From NCBI GenBank assembly GCA_905178155.1, contig CAJINV010000014.1:1691984-1755983 (forward strand): a stretch of DNA of 64,000 nucleotides, given 5' to 3'. Source of the DNA: Amoebophrya sp. A120 (Eukaryota > Sar > Dinophyceae > Syndiniales > Amoebophryaceae). A program made the position numbers and the translations under genes. Of the stretch, positions 10,264 to 20,829 are shown piece after piece (the first letter of the stretch is position 1; each line of letters starts with the position of its first letter). Under the pieces are notes generated by a model. The model had not been told where the DNA came from, made no database searches, and was given only the letters and a program-made list of their open reading frames with translations.

Positions 10264-11416
10264 GGCTTGGAGCACGCAAATCCATGACAAATTGGATTTG
10301 CGTGTATGAACGTGCAAAATGCAAAAGGGGTCAACCTAAACAGAGAAGCTTTTTCGTTGTTTGGGCAAAAAAGCTTTTCACTTTCGGGCGTATTTGCCGG
10401 CACCAGCTGCCCCTTCTCCGCGCGATATTGGATCGAGTTGCGCGTGTTAGGTTGCGCAAAAACAAGACTGGTTGTCGTGTTCCAGGTGGTCGCAGGCCTT
10501 GCGCAGTGCCACAGCTGGTGCGATCCTGCAGCGCGCATCTGCGTGTGGTGCGGGAACTTAAAGACGCAACTCGCTGGGCGGTTGGGATGACGCATCTCAC
10601 TCGTGGCGCGCCAGCTGTGCCTCTCAATCAAGTTAAGCGCGATGGCCACGGCAGTTGCATCAGCCTCCTGATCTGATTTTCGAAGCGCCCTCTCGCAGAG
10701 ACCGGCCAGCCCAATCTACCGCAAAGCAGCTCCAGCGAGCTCCCTTGCGGAGTTGCTCCGCGGGCTGCCGGGGAAATGTCCAGAGCTATTCTCGGACGCG
10801 AGCCAGAGTGCATCCACATGCGGAAAAGGGTTAATCCTGGCCCGGGGTTCGGACATCCCGGAGCTTGCCCGACACGATGTAGCAGAGGTCTCACCTCTCC
10901 CTTCCCCGTTCGCCGAAAGCCGCTCAATGAGAAGAATCTTCTCACTTTGGCGATTTTTTTGCCGGATTTTGCCAAAACTTCGCCAAATAAAATCCGGGTT
11001 TTTGGCGAAGTTTTGGCAAAACCCGGCAAAAAAATCCCCAAAGTCAGAAGCTTCTTCTCCTCGAGCGGCATTCGGCGAAGAAGGAAAGGAGGCGAGAAAT
11101 GTCGGCTCCAATGTGTCGCGCAAGCTCCGTGATCGGCGTGAGCCCCTGGCCAGGATAAGCGCCTTCCCACATGCGGATGCGACCTGTATTGTGTCCGGAG
11201 ATAATCCTGGACACTCTCAAGGAGCAATTTCGCGCGGGTGCTTTCTGGAATTGTTTTGCGGCAGACTGGGCGGCGCGGTCTCTGCGCATAGCATTTTCGA
11301 GTGTTAGCAAACGCTGGCGCGCCTCCAGCTGCCAGCTCCTTGAGAAACACAGTCGGCGCGCCTCGGCGGAGGTGTGTCACGCAAATCCATGACAAATTGG
11401 ATTTGCGTGCTCCAAA
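10264..11416. mobile_element. 1.15-kb fold-back (long inverted repeat) element
   Basis: The left and right halves are diverged reverse complements over nearly the whole length, centred near 10998. The inner arms around 10951-10984 and 10999-11034 (TTGCCGGATTTTGCCAAAAC type) are the best matched. Each tip carries the same 32-bp palindrome, CACGCAAATCC...GGATTTGCGTG, at 10273-10304 and 11378-11409, holding the ATGACAAATT core also seen in the intron elements. No transposase-like frame is present. It may be a non-autonomous transposon. Confidence 0.75.
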
Positions 11417-13013
11417 GATCATTTGATGTCCACACGCCCCGCTTAGAAATTAATTCGCGGTCCAACTGGATCGTGTTATGTGTTGCTTCTCCGTTCATTT
11501 GCAAATTTCCAACCCGACACTTCCATAGCGCACCACTCGTCTACTTCGCGTCGAAGATTGGTACACCGTTCCGCGTCAGGGTCTGCGAGTAAGCACGCTT
11601 CGTATGCATTGCAAGTATGTAGTTCGGGTCTAACAACTTTTGTCTTATACTAAAATGTCGATTTTTGCATGACCGACAAAGGCAGCGCCTTTTAGTCCTG
11701 TCGCACGAGGATAGTAGCGTGCGGCTTCTAGTCCGCACTACGTATTTCAGTATCAGATGAAAACGTTCGAAATTATAAAACTTGTCATGCTACTTCTTGG
11801 CTGCCGCTGCCCGCCTTCAAAAGAACTCAGAGTGTCTGAGTCTGACTGGTCCAAGCCCGGTCATCATTACAAGTTTCCAGTCCCGGACACATCTCCACTA
11901 GGTACTTCCTGCGCCGCCACGATGTTCGCACTTCCAAGGAGCACTGCTGCGCACCATATGCATTGCAAACATATTTTTTGGGGCTGGAAGTCCTCGCGCA
12001 AGACTAGTGTGAATAACACAAACTGTGACTCTACAAAAAATCACTGCAGAGGGGGGACGCGACGAGCTCTTCGTGGCCATGCATTACAGAGCTCTCCACA
12101 GTTGTCACACCAGGATGACAAAACATCTCGCGGCAATCTTCCAGACCGAGACACGTTTACTCCGGTTGATACGCCGTTGGTCCTTCAAAGTTGCTTTTCC
12201 AATCCAGGAAAAAACAACCATCCCCATCCATTTTTTGCATTACAAATAGTGGACTTTATGCATGTTTTGCATGACAAATTGGATGGGGATAGGTGTTTTT
12301 TCCTGGATATTTGCCCAAAAGTTTCCAAACCACGCATCCCGTTGAAAGGCATCCCCACTGGATGGTCGAACTGCAGGGAACTGCGCAATACAAATCTCGA
12401 AGATTTTCCTCCCTCGCTGTAGGTGTAGCGCAGGTTAGAAAGGACAAATGACGTCATGCTCATGTGCGATGTGCTATCTTCATATTCATCATTTCTGTAT
12501 ACTTACAACAATTTTTACACTCGCCAAAACGCGGCTAGAAGTGCCTGTGATGGGAATGTCATGTGTGTTGAAATTGTTCGTGTAAATGCAAATCTGCCTG
12601 ACGACTCTGGTGTGGGGGCCTCGTTTTTCATCAAGATACCATGCCATGGAGTTTTTGGAATTGGTGAAGTCCCTTCATCTAAATCAAAAATTCCCCCTCC
12701 GCATATTCCAAACGAATGCGACATACAATACCAAGGGACTACAGACAATAAATCCTAAAGATGAGCGTGGGTAAATCAGAATGTAAATGCTTAGGCATGG
12801 CGTCCTACTCCTAGCTTGGCAACTTGCTGTCCTTCGAGCCAAAGAGGATTTTTATAGGAATCGCCTGCATCCAGTAAATGCGGCGAAGACCACCTCAGAA
12901 GCCCCCTGTTTTCTTGAAAGACGGAGCTGATCATTTATTCTTGTGCACACAGATTACGCTCGGCAACACGATAAAGGACGCATATCAGTATGCCGAGCGG
13001 GAAATAATTTTCC
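11417..13013. other. Gene-poor region with element fragments
   Basis: No convincing gene. A solo family C-like end (CCGACACTTCCATAG) is near 11514-11528. A 12.2-kb hairpin (separate entry) and an imperfect inverted repeat around 12600-12735 are also present. These look like relics outside genes. Confidence 0.4.
12198..12313. repeat. Fold-back repeat, about 115 bp
   Basis: Arms starting ATCCAGGAAAAAAC at 12198 and ending GTTTTTTCCTGGAT near 12308 are inverse copies, continued by CATCCCCATCCA-type sequence. The centre holds GCATGACAAATT. It resembles the coding-region elements but lies outside any gene I can support. Confidence 0.6.
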
Positions 13014-15566
13014 TCACGATACTTTCTTTCCGTTATAGACAGCATCGTGCATCACGTTAAGAAAGTCCAATGCAAGAGCATGTCCGGTACCGGTGAAAGC
13101 CCTGACAGATTTGCGAAGCCCACCGGGATCGGGCGCCAGGACATGCGGGATTGTATTGAAAAAGAATCTCCTGTCATTGGAAAACCCGTACATGCGGGAT
13201 TGGATTTGAACGAGATTCGCATGTACGTCGTCCGTGTTTTCTCCCGTCGCCAACATGGGCCACTCGAGTACAATTTTCAGTGCGTTTCCGGGTTCGTTTC
13301 TGCTATGCGGAGTAAAAACAAAGCCCATACTAGTGCGACAGAGCCTTCTTGGTCTCATGGTCGAGATGGAACTCTGCTACAAAAATCCAGAAGCTTTCAG
13401 TCCCAGGCACGAGAAGTCGGCTAACATGAAATGTAGTTGCCTTGTTGTTGCACCTAGCTGATGCAGATGCTGCAGCTCCATCACATGCCATTGCCAGCCC
13501 GCTTTTAAACAAATAGATACATTCGGGATATTTACGGTAGAGCATGATCAAAACAAGTTTCCAAATGGCAAATGCGAGGAGCAGTTGAAGCCGCATGTTG
13601 AGCAGAGCAGGATATATCGTGATCATGATTCAAATTTGCACGTCAAAGCTGGGTTTTATTTGGGCACGTTTTTACGCCGGGAACCCGCATCGCTGTCGCT
13701 TCTGCCTTTTCCGTGACGACCCTCCTCTGCTACCTCCCTGCCCGCTACTGGCGACAGCCTCCAGCGGAAAATTGCTTTCCGGCACGCGGGGCACCGGAAA
13801 TGTACCAGGCACTTCGGCGGGTCCGGACTGGATAAAGGAAAATGGGAGAATTAGTCCTCGTATCCGGTCCAAAGTCGAACCGTGTGTGACCATTGCCACA
13901 GCCTCCAGCTCCACCCCGTCGACGTATCCTGTGCAAAAGTATCGTGCTCGTATTGCAATCATGCAAATCTTTTTCTTTTATCAGCATTACACATGTTATT
14001 TCTCATGCTTAATGCATTTATACGAATACGATACTTCTGCAGTTCATACGACGTCCTCGGCCACCATTCCTGTCGCTTTCTTATCCCGTGCGGACTCCAC
14101 CGCGACTTCGAGCTGCAACGCGGCAGACGAGGGCCTGGTGAACGATGCGTCGTCGCTAGCTCCTTCGGAGTTCTTGTTGAGGGCGTCGCGGCTGCCGAGA
14201 TGAACGTGGTGGCCCGGCGGCTGCTTCACGACTTCCTCGTCCTCGCGCTGCTCGTTTACTTGCGCAGCACCTTCACCTTCCGACAGGCGAGCGCGGTCCT
14301 CACGGTCCCGCTGTAGCTTCCTCCGGTAATGTATGGAGGCCACGTTAGGGTCGAAGTCGACAAAGTTGAAAATGAAATTACTAGAATATGCAACGCAGAG
14401 AGTGACTCTATGGGACGCAACGGGGCAGGAGATTATAGTCCTGCTGAGGACCAAGAGCTGCTGGGCTGCTGACTGGCATGACAGAACGAAGCCCGCTTGC
14501 CCTAAACAGCATGACAGAGTTGCTTGGGGTACTAGGGAGAGTTGTCATGCGCTGACTAGAAACTATTGGTCCAAGAAGTGGTGTCGTTTTTATGCGTCGC
14601 AAATTATTATAACCAAGTTGATGACTTCAAACCTGACACTCCCATATAATGCTCCCCGTAAAACCGCTCGTCCTCGTCTTCGTCCTCAACATCGTCAAGA
14701 TTCGCGTATGGCAGCTTGCTCACAGGTTGCAAAAATCTCAAGCGTTACAATTATAAAAACTGTGATGCAAAGAAGTGCATCATTCATGATCACTCCTGGC
14801 GGCCTACTCTCCCAAGAATACGTGCGAGGACAATTTCTGCTGGAGCCTGAAACTTCACTACAGATACAGCGAAGTTTGTAATGCGGAAAGCGCAAGAACG
14901 CTTTGCATGTGCATGCTCCTTATGCTCATCATGCAAGGCAAAAAAATCCAGATTGGCTTGTGACGTTTAAGCTTGCAAGAAATCCTGAGAAGGTGATATC
15001 ACGATCGAGCTGCGTTTTCCAGACAACTTTATTGCAGACGATTCTTCAACAGGAGTCGCTACCTCCTCGTCTAGTGAGTCTCGTACTTGCCGCCCTCCAG
15101 CACCCCCGCGCTCTGCAGTTCCGGTACTACCCAAGGAACTTCTGCTTCTTGTGGCATCGACTTCAATTGCAGAGGCGGAAGCAGCACTAGAAAACCCTGC
15201 AGCTGCTGGTGCTTTCTGCTTCTGCAGTTTCAGCGTATCGGCTTCCCCTACCGCGACCTCCGCGGGTAACGTCCGGAGCGCCCCCGGGGAAATTTTGGGC
15301 ATCACCCCGACCAGATCGGGGGCCTTCAACTTGTTTCCTGGCTTCGCTTCCTCCTCCGAAGCCGTCGGCTCGAAGATTTCTTTCGGGAGGTCGGGTTGGT
15401 TCTGCAAATTTAGGATCCTTTTCCGCGCCTCGTCGTCGCTAGCCTTTTCCCGCACCGCGGCCACCAGCGAATAGGGGGCAGCCCAGGTCAAGTCTGTCAC
15501 GTCCTCCTCCTCTTCGTTTGTTTCAACAGCTGCCTTGTCCTCACTTTCTGCAGCTTCCCGCCCCAC
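13014..15566 (-). CDS. Hypothetical protein, about 479 residues, four element introns
   Basis: Exons 15566..14999, 14701..14647, 14326..14049, 13919..13675 and 13307..13014 total 1,440 nt, an exact multiple of three. The joins read SSIVNLDDVEDED, YGEHYRRKLQRD, AEDVDGVELEAV and CGFPAHSRNEPG. The N-terminal part is acidic and low in complexity; the middle has a basic patch (RKRQKRQR) that could be a nuclear localisation signal. The last 100 residues look globular (ALKIVLEWPMLATGENTDDV and onward) and end DAVYNGKKVS. I recognise no family. The 5-bp repeats at the two outer joins are imperfect, but reading frame and composition support them. A palindrome-like stretch at 13186-13225 lies within coding sequence. 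Confidence 0.6.
13313..13674. mobile_element. Introner-like element, singleton type
   Basis: 362 bp. Inverted ends begin TAAAAAC followed by GCCCA. Flanks CGGAG/CGCCG match at 3 of 5 positions. Removal restores the frame of the 479-residue protein. Confidence 0.6.
13925..14048. mobile_element. Introner-like element, family B (short)
   Basis: 124 bp. Lower end TATCCTGTGCAAAAGTATCG; upper end a diverged GCATA-type end. Exact flank CGACG (13920-13924, 14049-14053). Removal restores the frame. Confidence 0.85.
14332..14646. mobile_element. Introner-like element, family C
   Basis: 315 bp. Ends TATGGAGGCCACGTTAGG and ACCTGACACTCCCATA; exact flank TAATG (14327-14331, 14647-14651). Removal restores the frame. 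Confidence 0.88.
14707..14998. mobile_element. Introner-like element, singleton type
   Basis: 292 bp. Ends TATGGCAGCTTGC and AGGTGATA. Flanks TCGCG/TCACG match at 4 of 5 positions. Removal restores the frame (SSIVNLDDV). Confidence 0.7.
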
Positions 15567-15762
15567 CGTCTCGCGTCGTCGTTCCGTGTATCTAGTGGAA
15601 ACATGTCTGGGTCACCAGGAAACTTGTGATGCGAAATTCTACTGGAAAATGCTTGGACCGCTTGTGTCGAGTGCAACCAAGCATGATCGCAGGTTTTATT
15701 CAGAACGCCGACGACCTCCTCATGCGACGTGGCGTGGATGACAATAAATTGCGGAAATCACC

Positions 15763-16202
15763 CATATCAAGTTAGGCAAAATCTGGAATCACGTTTACCA
15801 TTGGAATCAAGTTAATGGAATCAGGTTTGCTACGGGATCGCGTTTGCCGAATCAAGTTGATTCAGCTGAAAAGAAACAACTTTAGGCAACGCAAGCTCTA
15901 CTTACAACCCAAACGAACGCCGGGCGGCCCCAACGGCCCGCCGGAATCCATGACGCGCCCAGCCGACGAAGGAGCCGGCGCACGGGAGCAACGGGAACCA
16001 CGGCGGGGCAGTAGCACAACAACAAACGCGGGAAAGGCGCGGGGGCGCATTGGCGCAACAACGAGAAGAGAAAGGCCAGAAACCCCAAACCCTACTAGAC
16101 CCCAAACCCTAAACCCAGACTCTGCTAACTTGATTCCATTAACTTGATTCCATTGCAAACTTGATTCTACTAACGTGATTCCAAGTTGATAACTTGATTT
16201 GG
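15763..16202. repeat. Inverted-repeat element built from GGAATCAAGTT units
   Basis: The left arm (about 15765-15860) contains several copies of AATCAAGTT and AATCACGTT. The right arm (about 16125-16200) contains their reverse complements (AACTTGATTCCATT). The centre is GC-rich and includes telomere-like repeats at 16079-16117. No coding frame is convincing. Probably a non-autonomous element. Confidence 0.65.
16079..16117. repeat. Interstitial telomere-like repeats
   Basis: Contains CCCAAACCC, CCCCAAACCC and CCCTAAACCC, close to the TTTAGGG telomere repeat known from plants and dinoflagellates, inside the 15.8-16.2 kb element. Confidence 0.6.
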
Positions 16203-16872
16203 AATGTAACCATAAATTGCGTTGCTACAACTAATCACATGCAACACAGCGGCTGAGTTTCCTAAAATGCAAGCCAAGAACAAGCTCGACAAGCTATTGC
16301 CAACTTTCGATGATCCAGACCCAGACGAATTTGCAGTTGCTACCGTGAAGGACGACGAAGATGAGACGCCGCGTATGCATTGCAAATATCGATCTGGGTC
16401 TGGATCTGTGATGCGAGTCCTGGAGTAGGTCAGTGAGATGACCTGGAGTGAATGTATACGAGCTGCCATTTTTTTGTCGTCTCTGAAGCAGCTACTAGTA
16501 GTTGATTTTTGCCATGCGACGTTCATAATACGAGTGAATCTGTCATTAACATACGTCTCTCAAAACTTCAGGTGCTGCGTGTTATGTGATTATACAGGCG
16601 GGCGTTACTCGTACTCCGGGCGGATGCGACTATGTATCAGCTACACAAGCTTCCAGACCTCCCAGACATAGTTGCAATGCATACCGTCAGCACTCGCTGC
16701 ATTTGGAGGCGTCTGCCCGGCCATTTCGTCGTATTCTTCTCTTCCGCCGAGCATGAGGGCGACAAACGTTTCCAGCACGCGGGTGCCGAAGTCCATTTCC
16801 GATTCCGTATCTTCCCCTCCTCGGGAGGCACACATGGGCCACAAGGGAGACAGCTTTCGCATGGTATTGAGA

Positions 16873-17183
16873 GGGAAAATCCGCCCTCCCCATATCGAAA
16901 AGGTATGTTTCCGAAGATTTGTCTTGCTGATTTGAGACCACAAAAACAAATCACGTCTGTCTTGCAAGAAGACAACTCCACTGGCTCTGCCGCATTATGC
17001 AGGCGGTCTGTGATGCTGTTGGGACTACAGCATAGACATTTCTCATGGTAAGCGCCTAGGCCAAAACATCTCTACTCAGGCTTGGCAGGAGCCTGCAGTC
17101 CTCTACTGCAACACAAGCCTGATTCGTATACGCAAATCCAACATCAGAAACTTCCGTTTGATATGGGGAGGGGGGGATTTTCC
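16873..17183. repeat. Inverted repeat pair, about 27 bp arms
   Basis: The GGGAAAATCC...CCCTCCCCATATC arm at 16873-16899 and its inverse at 17157-17183 enclose about 260 bp. No TAT/ATA ends or coding context, so it may be a relic element in the spacer downstream of the histidine-phosphatase-like gene. Confidence 0.6.
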
Positions 17184-17260
17184 TTGTGATATATGGCGCG
17201 GAACCCCTTGCAGCGTTCGCCTTCGGTATGGAGGTGTCAGGCTGGTGGATATAGACAAAG

Positions 17261-20005
17261 CTATAATCGAAAACACATGAAACCAGTCGCAGCGAGCTTA
17301 CGCACGCGGCGCTCCTGCATCACTAATTCAGTTTTTGTTTTCATATGACGAATGCAATACAACGCGCATCCAAAATGCGAAGCACTGGAACAGGAAACCG
17401 GGACTGTTTCAGTCAAGCCTGGCTAAGCTGCTCATGGGCGGGGATCATATTCAAGAGCATGACAGAAGCCCAGGCTGCTTTTGCTCGAGGCAGCGTGACA
17501 GATTGAACCTCCTTGTGCTGGTGGGCAAGATCTATCATGTGCCGCTCGGTGACGATCATCGTGGGTCCAATGACCATATATCTCGGTTTTATGCACGACC
17601 ATCGGAAATTCGTTGCTCCACAACTATGTCGAAATCCAACCTGACGGTCGCATACTCGGGGAGACGGTGGCACACGGCGGGCTCCTGGTGGTCCCCGTGC
17701 AGGCGATCGCACGGAAAGCCCGGCGATGTGTCGGCACTGGTGATTTTACGCAGGCTCGCCTCATCCACAGAAAGTGGCTTGCTGCTCATCTTGCCAGCAC
17801 GACCCTCGCCCGAGTCACTACTGGCGCTGCCCTCAAACAGCTCGCGAAGGGTCTGCAGCTCTTTGGAGATCGGGAGCCCTAGCTGTCCATCGTACGCCGC
17901 CGTCCTTTCATCCTCCGCGGCCTTTTTTTTCAGCTTGTCCTCTTCTCCCGCGGGCTCGCGTGGCGCCATAAGCTGCGCGTCTGCTAAGGCCTCCCGTAGC
18001 AAATTGCCAAGTCGCGACGCTTATCAAGTGCAAGCATTACTGGGTCTGGAAACCTGTAATGCTGTGTTGGGAATAGTGGATGCTCTGTAATGCACAGGCA
18101 AGCGTGAGAAATATCTGCGCTTCTTCGTGTTGCGTTTTTCGCATGACACAAGCTGCGTTTTTGCATGACAGGCAAAAAGGTCTCTTCTTGGACACGCGTC
18201 ACAAACTTTTTGGCCATGCCAGACATGCGGGACAAATCTCGCAATTTTCCAGACCCAGACACTCTTGCATTTGATAACGCTGGCGTGACCGGTAGACTTT
18301 CGACGCCATTGTAGCCGAGGAGGTTTTTCCAGGGGATGATTTGCGGCGTTGCAGTACTACGAGCGCCCTGGAGGTTGTTCCGCGTACCAGCAGGGTCCTC
18401 GGCGGCGCCAGTCTGCAAGGTACTGGACGATGCGGCGCCTGAAGATCCTGGTCCCGGTCCTGCAGAGTTCTTGCCTGAAGGTGGTCCTCCTGCTGCGTTC
18501 TCTTTACTTTTTCCGAACATCAGTACCGACGTGAGCATGGTCCGTAACAGAGGTGAGGTGAAAACGAGCTGGGGTGGCGGGTCGAAAAACGTCGCGCTCG
18601 CATTGTCTTCTTCGTCTTCCCCGGCGGCGCCAGCGCTCAGCACCTTCCCGAGCAGCGTGGCTTGCATGACGCCCTGGGGTGTCAGTGGGCTGTCGCGGTC
18701 GTTCCACAGTGCGGAGGGCGTCAGGGTGGTCTCCTCCTCCTCATTTTGGTTCTCCCGCGCGTTCCACTCGCTTTCGGCGTGCCGAATCAGGTAGATGGTG
18801 CGACGAAAGTGGCCTCTCGGTACCTGTTTTGTTACGGGCGTCGCACGCATGGTGCAGCGGCAACTGTCGATCAGCTTGACGCGCTCGCGGCTCGCCGTTG
18901 TGGGCCATTTCGGGTAGCCCCGCAGCCCGGGGTCCAGATCCAACAGGTAATCGCAGGCGTACACGCAGGTCGCCCGGGTCAGCAGACGGAGGTAGGGCTG
19001 GGCGCGGTAGTCGACCTCCGCGCGGTTAGTATTTCCAAAGGAACTTCCCCACCTCCTCTTTTTATCGATCTCCTTGTCCTGTTTCAAGCCGTTGCTGTAG
19101 TCGTCATAAATGTCAGAGGCCTTCTCCTTCTGTGCCAGGCTCTGTGCGTGCGTACACCAATCGTTCAGCCCGATGTCGTTGCCGGCTGCTATGTATTGCC
19201 GCGGCAGCCCGTAGGCCGGGAGTTGTTCCTCTTGCGACGCTTGTCCTGGGCTGTTCTGCGCTTTGTCTGTCCTCTCCCTTGTTTCCTGCAGTTCTTCCAC
19301 TTTGCGTCGGAGGTGGTGAAGCTCCAGGACTGACTCTGACACATCCGGCCGCCCCTCGTCCGTTGGCGTGGCGGCCTTGTTCTCGTCACTTGGCATTGGA
19401 GCTGGTGTTGCCTCCTCGTCCTTTGGCGTTGGTGGTGTTGCCTCTGTCGTTTCCGAAGCCTTGTCGTCCGTTGGCGTGGCCTTGTTTTCGTCATTTGCCG
19501 TTGCCTCTGCCCCGTCGGTCGTGGCGGGTGATGATGTAGTTTCATCTGTCGTGGTGCTAGAACCGTCAGACGAGCCAAAGAGTCTGCTGAAAAATCCCCC
19601 GGCAGTATCAGGCTTGATTTCTGCAAAACCTCCGCCGATTTTGGGACACACGTCGTTGTGTATCTTCTGCAGCTGAATACGTGCCTGTACTACCAGGGCA
19701 TCGACGTGCTCCCCCTTAGCTCCGACGATTCGGGTCCGCGGGTCCGGCACGAATTTGCCCTGCCTGTCGCGCTTTCGGTCGTCCGTAATCGCTGCCTTCA
19801 GAGCTTGCCATACGGTTTTTGGTTTGGCCGCTTCGCCCGTCTGCTTGTCTCCCTCGCGTCCGACTGCGAGAACAGTCGTGAAAACCTGTGTCGACGTGGT
19901 GAACAACAGAGATAACGCAAGAGACACGCAGTAGCGTTGGATGAAACTTCTACACGCAAGGAGCATCATAGGTCCTCCCCTGTCTTCAACTGGTATCCTT
20001 TTCAT
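17261..20005 (-). CDS. Histidine phosphatase (phosphoglycerate mutase-like) superfamily protein
   Basis: Exons 20005..18277, 18016..17655 and, less surely, 17338..17261 give about 722 residues. A hydrophobic stretch at residues 24-47 after a short basic region suggests a signal peptide or anchor. The catalytic motif of the superfamily, LIRHAESEWN, is at about residue 407, followed by DSPLTPQGVMQA and FTSPLLRTM, the usual second conserved region with Arg. The joining sequence after the family A element reads VTPASRLGNLLREAL. The second catalytic His region expected near the C-terminus cannot be assigned with confidence. Residues 150-260 are Thr/Glu/Ala-rich low complexity. The C-terminus depends on whether the family C element at 17344-17654 is removed; its flanks do not match well, although the frame is kept. 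Confidence 0.65.
17344..17654. mobile_element. Introner-like element, family C (diverged)
   Basis: 311 bp, alignable to other C copies by its interior (for example AAATGCGAAGCACTGGAACA near its lower end) and by ends TATGACG and CGTCGCATA-type sequence. Flanks TTTCA/CTCGG do not form a clear repeat, so the exact join is uncertain. Confidence 0.6.
18022..18276. mobile_element. Introner-like element, family A
   Basis: 255 bp. Ends TATCAAGTGCAAG and CTTGCATTTGATA, with the family A CTGGGTCTGGAAA / TTTTCCAGACCCAG arms. Exact flank ACGCT (18017-18021, 18277-18281). Removal restores the frame. Confidence 0.9.
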
Positions 20006-20829
20006 CGGTACTTACATGCTAGTCTCTCTTCTTCATCTGGTCATGCTCACATTCGCAATATGAAATATGATGATCAACTCTAACACTTCGCTCAATTTGC
20101 CAAAAAAATGCTCAAAACCAAACAATACTTGGTTGGAGGTTTCACATTTCTTGCAGAAAAAATAAAAAGGAGACACGGTTGCTATTTCTTCTACGAGATC
20201 AGAATCAGAAGAGCGACGTTGATGAGCAGAGCGGCTTGTACAAATCCGCACTGTTGCATGAAATTTCTTTCGTCAACATAAATAAACTTCAGGAAAAATC
20301 AGCCGTAACCAACTAGAAAAGGTCTTCAATCCAAATCATGGATGTGGACTGACCACCTCTAAAGGCAAGAAAAAAAAAGAAGCTGGTGCTGGAAACAAAA
20401 GAAACGCAGACACCTAAACAGTGCAGCAAGACGGATGTCGACTTCGCTTGGAGTCTTGACTTTTTTGAAAACAGTGCGCCTCTTAACGTTTGGAGTCGTG
20501 TAGCTGCCACTACTTGTTCTGTGACAAGCCACGCTCGTAGCCGTCGAGGTCAGTGTATAGGTTTCAGGAGCCTGGAGTTACCTGCCTACAGTGAAGTCTC
20601 CGTTTTGTTTTTCTTTCTGTTGGATGAATAGTGTCGCTGTACATGTACTAGAAGATCAAGTTCACGTAGTTGTGCTCCAATCATTTTCACAATCCTAGAG
20701 TCTCCAGGTGCTTCGTCCATGATCTTCCACCAAGAAAGCCTTGCTTTTATACAATCGCGCGGACAAAGCGGATGACAATGCAAATCGTGCCAGGTCCTCA
20801 GCTGACAGACATCAACAAATACGACTTCC
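20006..20829. other. Spacer, no gene seen
   Basis: Short frames only, AT-richer than its neighbours. It separates the start of the histidine-phosphatase-like gene from the stop of the zinc-knuckle gene. Confidence 0.4.

Noticed and set aside
13186-13225. Hairpin-like GTACATGCG repeat as a small element
   Set aside because: It lies in the last exon of the 479-residue protein, whose frame is continuous through it.
19132-19915. Long plus-strand frames over the histidine-phosphatase-like gene
   Set aside because: Shadows of a high-GC minus-strand coding exon; they have biased low-complexity composition and no homologous motif.
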